DNA of 64,000 nucleotides from Actinomadura sp. NAK00032 (GTDB taxonomy: Bacteria > Actinomycetota > Actinomycetes > Streptosporangiales > Streptosporangiaceae), in the NCBI RefSeq assembly GCF_013364275.1, contig NZ_CP054932.1:7502001-7566000 (forward strand). The letters are read 5' to 3'. The notes beneath the pieces are model-generated. The model was not told the origin of the DNA and did no database searches. It worked only from the letters and a program-made list of their open reading frames with translations. Both the position numbers and the translations under genes were made by a program. Shown piece after piece: positions 59,459 through 64,000 of the stretch; position 1 is the first letter of the stretch; each line of letters begins with the position of its first letter.

Positions 59459-59776
59459 ATGACGAACCTACCCAACACCTCAGCTCCGCCGCCCCCGGGA
59501 GGCCGGCTAGCGGTACCGGCGGTGACTACGGAGCGGCTGGAGTTGCTGGTCAGGCTGATGGTGAGCCTGCGCGGCCTCGGGCGGGGCCCGGTGTTGTACA
59601 TGCACGGGCGGGCCGAGCCCGTGTTGGCGGTGCCGGTGGTATCGCGGCGGCGGTCGATGGCGGTGCTCGTCGTCCAGGACCCGGGCGGGTGGTCGTACCT
59701 GTGGGACGCCGCTCACCGGACGCCGGCGCGGTCGGCGCCGGTTGCGGCCGAACTGATCGCCGGGGTGACCCGGTGA
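59459..59776 (+). CDS. Small hypothetical protein upstream of an RsbW-like ATPase
   Basis: A 105-residue protein with a Pro-rich start (TSAPPPPGGR) and a beta-rich middle (GPVLYMHGRAEPVLAVPVVS, SMAVLVVQDPGGWSYLWDAA). No family name is known to me, but the arrangement small protein plus ATP-binding protein beside XRE genes is common in actinomycetes. ATG 59459 with AAGGAG 9 bp upstream. Its stop overlaps the next start (GTGA). Confidence 0.75.
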   Translation: MTNLPNTSAPPPPGGRLAVPAVTTERLELLVRLMVSLRGLGRGPVLYMHGRAEPVLAVPVVSRRRSMAVLVVQDPGGWSYLWDAAHRTPARSAPVAAELIAGVTR

Positions 59777-60174
59777 TCGTGTGGGACGAGGTGCACAGCG
59801 AGCGGGTGTGCTCGGGCGGTGTCCGGGACGTACGGGCTCGGGTGCGGCGGGCGTTGTACCAGGTCGCCGACAGGTTCGACCTGGACGATGTGGACCTGCT
59901 GGTCTGCGAGGTCGCCACCAACGCCGTCCGGCACAGCGCCAGCGGGCGGGCCGGCGGTGGAGTGCGGGTGACCCTGCTCGCGTCGGCCGCGCGGCTGCGG
60001 GTGGAGATTCAGGACGACGGCGGCTCGAAGGGACGTCCGGTGATCCCCGTGCAGAGTTCGGCGTGGGACGAGGCCGGACGCGGGCTCCTCATGGTGCGGG
60101 AGCTGGCCGACCGTTGGGGCGTGCTTCGCGGGGAAGACGGACGCCACACCGTGTGGTTCGAGGTCGTCCGATGA
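59773..60174 (+). CDS. ATP-binding protein, RsbW-like anti-sigma/GHKL ATPase
   Basis: A 133-residue HATPase_c protein. The N-box is CEVATNAVRHSAS near residue 45, the G1 box is IQDDGGSKGRP near 80 and the G2-like GRGLLMVRELAD near 105. Single-domain members act as serine kinases or anti-sigma factors (RsbW/SpoIIAB type). GTG 59773 overlaps the previous stop and the stop overlaps the next start. No anti-anti-sigma gene is visible. Confidence 0.88.
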   Translation: MIVWDEVHSERVCSGGVRDVRARVRRALYQVADRFDLDDVDLLVCEVATNAVRHSASGRAGGGVRVTLLASAARLRVEIQDDGGSKGRPVIPVQSSAWDEAGRGLLMVRELADRWGVLRGEDGRHTVWFEVVR

Positions 60175-60413
60175 CTGCCGTGCGGATGCTGTGCGGTGTC
60201 TGGGCGGCGTGGCGGAATGAGCGCCACGCCGCCCGGCCTCCGCTCCGCGAGCACCCGGAGGTGGTCTCCTCTTCGGCGGTGCCGCGCCGGAGGCGCGCCG
60301 GGTGTTCGAGGCGCCCTCGGGCGGCGGCCGGACAGTTCGAGGACGTGCTGATCGCCTCGCTTGACCAGTGGGACGAGTACGAGCGCCAGGCGGGTGGGAA
60401 AGAGCCTGGTTGA
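60171..60413 (+). CDS. Small basic hypothetical protein
   Basis: An 80-residue frame from ATG 60171, coupled to the ATPase gene by an ATGA overlap. It begins MTAVRMLCGVWAAWRNERHA and ends FEDVLIASLDQWDEYERQAG. The middle is Arg-rich. No family is recognised; the tight overlap and the acidic, helical end are the evidence that it is real. Confidence 0.55.
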   Translation: MTAVRMLCGVWAAWRNERHAARPPLREHPEVVSSSAVPRRRRAGCSRRPRAAAGQFEDVLIASLDQWDEYERQAGGKEPG

Positions 60414-60426
60414 TGCGTTGGCGTCG

Positions 60427-61233
60427 CTAGGCGCGGTGGGGGCGGTTGGTCCAGCCTTGGTCGTCGGCGCGGGCGAACCAGCCGGACGCGGCGAGCGTGC
60501 CGCCGTCGACCGGGATCGTGTGGCCGGTGACGAAGCGGGCGTCGTCGGAGGCCAGGAAGGCGACGACGGCGGCGTAGTCGTCGGGCTCGCCGAAGCGGGC
60601 CAGCGGGACCCAGGTGTGCTCCAGGCCCTCGTCGTAGCCGCGCCGCATCCACTCGACCGGGGTCTGCTCGGTGTTGGCGAGGTCGGGCGCGATGGCGTTG
60701 ACGCGGACGCCGTGCCGTCCGACCGCGACGGCGAGGCTGCGCGTGAAGGCCGACACGCCCGCGTTGAACGCCGAGTACACCGGGTGCTGCGGGATGCCGC
60801 GGAACGCCTCGACCGTGGAGTTGTTGACGATGCTGCCGGAGCGCCGCTCGATCATGCCGGGGAGCAGCGCGTGGGTGAGCTTGAAGACGTGCAGCAGGTT
60901 CAGTTCGTAGAGGCGCTGCCACTGGTCAGGCGTGCTGTCCTGGAAGGACGGGGCGGCCGGGCGGAAGTCGCCCACATTGTTGACCAGGACGTCTACGCGG
61001 CCTGGTGTCGCCGCCACCACATTCGCGACGGTCTCGTCCTCGACGATGTCGCCGATGACGGTGACGCAGTGGCCGCCGGCCTTCGAGATGTCGGCCTGGG
61101 CTCGGGCGGCGGCGTCCGCGTCGATGTCGTTGAGGATCACCAGGTCGCCGCCGGCGGCGAGGCGGCGGGAGATCGCGCCGCCGATGCCGAGCGCGCCGCC
61201 CGTGACGACGCTGACCCGCGGGTTCTCACTCAC
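60427..61233 (-). CDS. SDR with altered active site (Tyr present, Lys replaced by Asn)
   Basis: A 268-residue SDR: VTGGALGIGGAISRRLAAGG at the cofactor loop, NNVGDFRPA after strand 4, NNST (S139) and YSAFNAG (Y153, N157). The usual YxxxK lysine is asparagine; the DNA reads AAC, so it is not a reading slip. The C-terminal VTGHTIPVDGGTLAASGWFA is normal. Either the enzyme uses another residue, or it is a non-catalytic subunit. It is last in a minus-strand operon after a SnoaL-like gene, overlapping it by 8 bp. Confidence 0.87.
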   Translation of the reverse strand: MSENPRVSVVTGGALGIGGAISRRLAAGGDLVILNDIDADAAARAQADISKAGGHCVTVIGDIVEDETVANVVAATPGRVDVLVNNVGDFRPAAPSFQDSTPDQWQRLYELNLLHVFKLTHALLPGMIERRSGSIVNNSTVEAFRGIPQHPVYSAFNAGVSAFTRSLAVAVGRHGVRVNAIAPDLANTEQTPVEWMRRGYDEGLEHTWVPLARFGEPDDYAAVVAFLASDDARFVTGHTIPVDGGTLAASGWFARADDQGWTNRPHRA

Positions 61234-61690
61234 CGCGCCACCTCCGGACGGGACGGGTCTCGATGGAGTCGATGCGCTGCTCGCGCCGGGCGATCCGCCA
61301 GGTCTGGCCGTCCAGGCGGTAGGTGTCGGTGTAGCGGCAGTGCCAGACGAGGTCGGACACCTTGCCGTCCTCGCGGGACGTCAGGTGGTGGGCGACGCAG
61401 GCGATCTCGCCGGTGGCCGTGCCGGGCTCGGAGCCGACGTCGAACACCTGGCCCGCGAGGGCGTGGAACGTGACAGGGATGCTGTTCAGCACCGACAGCG
61501 TCGCCGTGATGGCCTCGCGTCCGGTGAAGGTGCGCACCGGGTCGAGGTCGGCGGGGGCGTCGGGCAGGACGAGCACGGCGTCCTCGGTGAACAGGGCCGC
61601 CATCGCGTCGATCTCGCGGCGGTCGGCGTGGAGGGCGTACCGGGCGACCAGATCGCCGAGGGCGATCTGGTCCACGACTCCCAGCGTCAT
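61226..61690 (-). CDS. SnoaL-like / NTF2-fold protein (SnoaL_4 type)
   Basis: A 154-residue protein: IALGDLVARYALHADRREID, AMAALFTEDAVLVLPD, FTGREAITATLSVLNSIPVT and HCRYTDTYRLDGQTWRIARR-EQRIDSI. This is the nuclear transport factor 2-like pattern found in ring-hydroxylating dioxygenase beta subunits and steroid delta-isomerases. In this operon an isomerase or dehydratase role is plausible. It overlaps the LLM gene by 4 bp and the SDR gene by 8 bp. Confidence 0.84.
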   Translation of the reverse strand: MTLGVVDQIALGDLVARYALHADRREIDAMAALFTEDAVLVLPDAPADLDPVRTFTGREAITATLSVLNSIPVTFHALAGQVFDVGSEPGTATGEIACVAHHLTSREDGKVSDLVWHCRYTDTYRLDGQTWRIARREQRIDSIETRPVRRWRGE

Positions 61691-62568
61691 GAAAGGCCCA
61701 GGCGCTCGGCGCAGGCCGACAGCTCGTCCTTGGCCTCGTTCAGGTCCGTGGTCGGGTTGCCGCGCAGCACGAGGCGGCTGGCGCCACGGGCCGCGAGCTT
61801 CTCCGACTTTTCGGGGGTGATCCCGGCGAAGGTGTGCCCGAGGGTCAGTTCGAGAGCGTCCGGGTCGCGGTCGTTCTTCTCGGCCTCCTCGCGCATCAGC
61901 GCGATGAGCGCCTTGAGCTCGTCACCGGCGACGCCGAGCGGCTGGAGGCCGTCGCCGTAGCGGCCGGCGCGGCGCGCGGCGGCCCTGGTGTGGCCGCCGA
62001 CGTGGATCGGCACGCCGCCCTCCTGGACGGGCTTCGGGTAGCTCATCGCGCCCTTGAACTGGAAGAACTCCCCGTCATGGGTGGCGCCCTCGGGGGCGGT
62101 GTCGGCCCACAGCTTGCGCAGCACCTGGAGCTGCTCGTCGGCGCGGCGGCCCCGCGAGTCGAAGTCGGCGCCGCACGCCTCGACCTCCTCGCGCATCCAG
62201 CCCATGCCGACGACCAGCCGCAGCCGCCCGCCGGACAGCGCGTCGATCGTCGCGACCCGCTTGGCGAGCACCACCGGGTGGTGGTTGGGGAGGACGAGCA
62301 CGCCGGTGGCGAGCCCGATCCGCGAGGTCTGCCCGGCAAGGAACGCCAGCAGGTCCAGCGGGTCGGGGATGTCCAGGTCGTCGGCCAGCTCCATCTTCCC
62401 GGACGTGTCGTACGGGTAGACGCTGGAGTAGGCGCTCGCCACCACCGCGTGCTCGACCGCGCCGACCGACTCGAAGCCGCAGGCCTCGGCGTGCCGGACG
62501 TACGCGCCGATCCAGGCCGGATCGGCGGTCACGCCCGCTGCGACGGGGAGCAGGACGGCGTACTTCAT
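61687..62568 (-). CDS. LLM-class F420-dependent oxidoreductase
   Basis: A 293-residue luciferase-like barrel protein. AWIGAYVRHAEACGFESVGA, VLVLPNHHPVVLAKRVATID, SGGRLRLVVGMGWMREEVEA and VPIHVGGHTRAAARRAGRYG-DG are the conserved segments of the F420-dependent subgroup (Rv2161c/Rv3093c-like families). It should transfer hydride from F420H2 or oxidise with F420. ATG 62568. Coupled to the SnoaL-like gene (ATGA); 10 bp after the flavoprotein gene. Confidence 0.87.
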   Translation of the reverse strand: MKYAVLLPVAAGVTADPAWIGAYVRHAEACGFESVGAVEHAVVASAYSSVYPYDTSGKMELADDLDIPDPLDLLAFLAGQTSRIGLATGVLVLPNHHPVVLAKRVATIDALSGGRLRLVVGMGWMREEVEACGADFDSRGRRADEQLQVLRKLWADTAPEGATHDGEFFQFKGAMSYPKPVQEGGVPIHVGGHTRAAARRAGRYGDGLQPLGVAGDELKALIALMREEAEKNDRDPDALELTLGHTFAGITPEKSEKLAARGASRLVLRGNPTTDLNEAKDELSACAERLGLS

Positions 62569-62578
62569 GCAATACCTC

Positions 62579-64000
62579 TCAGTTCGATGATGCGGCGGCG
62601 CGTCCGGCGCGGCGGCCGAAGAAGGTGCCGTCGCCGAGGGACGTCCCGCTGATGTAGCCCTCACCGTGGATGCCGGCGGCCGTGCGCCCTGCGGCGTACA
62701 GGCCGGGGATCACCTCGCCGGAGTGGTTGCGGACCTCGCCGTCCACGGTGGTGTCCAGGCCGCCGAGGGTGAACCCGGCGGCGCCCGTCCCGGCGCCGTG
62801 CTTGCCCGCGCCGAAGAACCCGTCGGCGGGGTCGATCGCGGCGAACGGCCCCTTCAGCGGGCGCAGCCACTTGGGGTCCTTGTGGAAGTAGGGGTCCTCG
62901 CCCCGCTCGGCGAACCGGTTGTAGGTCTCGACGGTCGCCTCCAGCGAGCCGGGCGGCAGGCCGAGGGACTCCTCCAGCTCGGCGAGGGTCTCCGCCGCGT
63001 GCTTGGGGCGGACGCCCCACATGTCGGCCTCGGAGATCTCGTCGTGCCCGGTCTCGTCGATGATCGCCCAGTACGGGCCGGGCTGGTGCTGGACGGCCCG
63101 GTGGCTGAACAGGCCCGGGTAGACGTCCTCGTTGATGAAGCGGCGGCCGAGGCCGTCCACGAGCATGCCCCGGCAGATGACGGCGGGGTTGGCGGTGAGC
63201 GCGATCTCCACCGACGCCATGCGGCGGGTCGCGGCGCCGAGCGCGGTCGCCATCCGGATGCCGGAGCCGTCGCTGGTGCCGTCGCTGACCTTGTCGTGCC
63301 CGAGCAGCACCGGCGCGTGGTCGGCGAGCATCTCCTCGTTGTCGACGAACCCGCCGGCGGTGAGGATGACGCCCTTGCGCGCCCGGTAGGTCACGGTGTC
63401 GGCGAACTTGCGCGCGACGACGCCCGTGACGCGGCCGGAGCCGTCCACGACGAGGTTCGTGGCGTAGGTGTCCTGGTGGGTGGCGGCGCCCGCCTCGGCG
63501 ACGGCCGCGATGAGCTTCTCCATCAGGATCCCGCCGGCGAACATCGGGGTCTCCGGGCGGTGCCCGCGCGGCGCGGGCCGGGCGATCGTGTTGTACGGCC
63601 AGGCGTTCTCGCCGAGCCACATCAGGCCGTCCTCGGTGTACGGCATCCAGCAGGGCGCCTCGAACAGGCTCTCCTTGAACGGGACGCCGCGCGCGCGGAA
63701 CCACTCGAAGTGCTCCACGCTGCCGTCGCAGTACAGCCGCAGCTTCTCCTCGTCTGCGTGCGGGCCGAGCGCCGCTTTGAGGAAGGCGAACATGTCGTCG
63801 GGCGTGTCGTCGAAGCCGCACGCCTGCTGCACCCGTGTGCCGCCGCCGAGGTACAGCTCGCCGCCGGACTGCGCGGACGTCCCGCCGGGCCCGCTCGACC
63901 GCTCCAGCACGAGCACGTCGGCGCCCGCCGCCGCGGCCTCGTACGCCGCGGCGGCGCCGGCCGCGCCGAAGCCGACCACGAGCACGTCGCACTCGTGGTC
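62579..64000 (-). CDS. FAD-binding 3-oxosteroid dehydrogenase-like flavoprotein (start outside window)
   Basis: The frame is open to the window edge; 473 residues are present. VLVVGFGAAGAAAAYEAAAA is the dinucleotide motif, so only a few N-terminal residues are missing. LERSSGPGGTSAQSGGELYL, SDGTSDGSGIRMATALGA and the C-terminal GLYAAGRTAAGIHGEGYISG place it in the KstD/fumarate reductase flavoprotein family. It differs from the KstD-like protein at 34596 (no YPGPG motif), so it may be a delta-4 or other enone-forming or -reducing enzyme. First gene seen of a four-gene operon. Confidence 0.85.
   Translation of the reverse strand, partial: DHECDVLVVGFGAAGAAAAYEAAAAGADVLVLERSSGPGGTSAQSGGELYLGGGTRVQQACGFDDTPDDMFAFLKAALGPHADEEKLRLYCDGSVEHFEWFRARGVPFKESLFEAPCWMPYTEDGLMWLGENAWPYNTIARPAPRGHRPETPMFAGGILMEKLIAAVAEAGAATHQDTYATNLVVDGSGRVTGVVARKFADTVTYRARKGVILTAGGFVDNEEMLADHAPVLLGHDKVSDGTSDGSGIRMATALGAATRRMASVEIALTANPAVICRGMLVDGLGRRFINEDVYPGLFSHRAVQHQPGPYWAIIDETGHDEISEADMWGVRPKHAAETLAELEESLGLPPGSLEATVETYNRFAERGEDPYFHKDPKWLRPLKGPFAAIDPADGFFGAGKHGAGTGAAGFTLGGLDTTVDGEVRNHSGEVIPGLYAAGRTAAGIHGEGYISGTSLGDGTFFGRRAGRAAASSN

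Overview
This 64 kb window is high-GC DNA from an actinomycete. The third codon position is almost always G or C, and GTG starts and 4-bp start/stop overlaps are common. The gene families (XRE/DUF5753 regulators with DUF397 or DUF6879 partners, an RsbW-like ATPase, LLM/F420 enzymes, KstR/KshA/HsaA-type steroid genes) suggest the Streptosporangiales, perhaps an Actinomadura-like organism. That placement is inference. I see no rRNA, tRNA, CRISPR array or insertion sequence.

Most of the window (1-10.5 kb, 25.3-41.6 kb, 47.4-54.8 kb, 60.4-64 kb) is a steroid/acyl-CoA catabolic region. It carries four or five acyl-CoA synthetases (two FadD17-like, one FadD19-like), FadE-type dehydrogenases, a FadA5-like thiolase, many SDRs, KstD-like flavoproteins, KshA, HsaA, a hotdog thioesterase, a secreted lipase and a KstR-like TetR. 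Two ABC importers sit in it: a Liv-type system with fused permeases (2.5-7.7 kb) and a peptide/Opp-type system (49.1-54.8 kb). A near-perfect palindrome, TCCCGCTnAGCGGGA, recurs in six promoter regions of these genes, each time about 29-30 bp upstream of a -10-like hexamer. This suggests that both importers and the catabolic genes form one regulon. Ring-cleavage genes (hsaB, hsaC, hsaD) and mce genes are not in the window.

Other blocks interrupt this region. 10.6-16.1 kb holds a DUF4240 gene, a LysR/YeiH pair, an NmrA-like protein, an aldehyde dehydrogenase and a decayed alcohol dehydrogenase. 16.1-22 kb holds an ArsR/DUF5937 regulator and a segment with a CAI-1-type alpha-oxoamine synthase, an MMPL exporter and a phosphotriesterase-like lactonase. 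That segment lies between two diverged copies of the same ArsR gene start. 22-25.3 kb holds a methyltransferase, an SDR plus ECF41 sigma factor pair with a textbook ECF41 promoter, and a SnoaL-like protein. 41.6-47.3 kb holds MarR- and TetR-controlled small enzymes, a quinone oxidoreductase behind a MerR-type promoter, a SUKH protein and a membrane Ser/Thr kinase. 54.8-60.4 kb is a typical actinomycete regulatory island of XRE, DUF397 and DUF6879 genes, a phosphotransferase and an anti-sigma-like ATPase.
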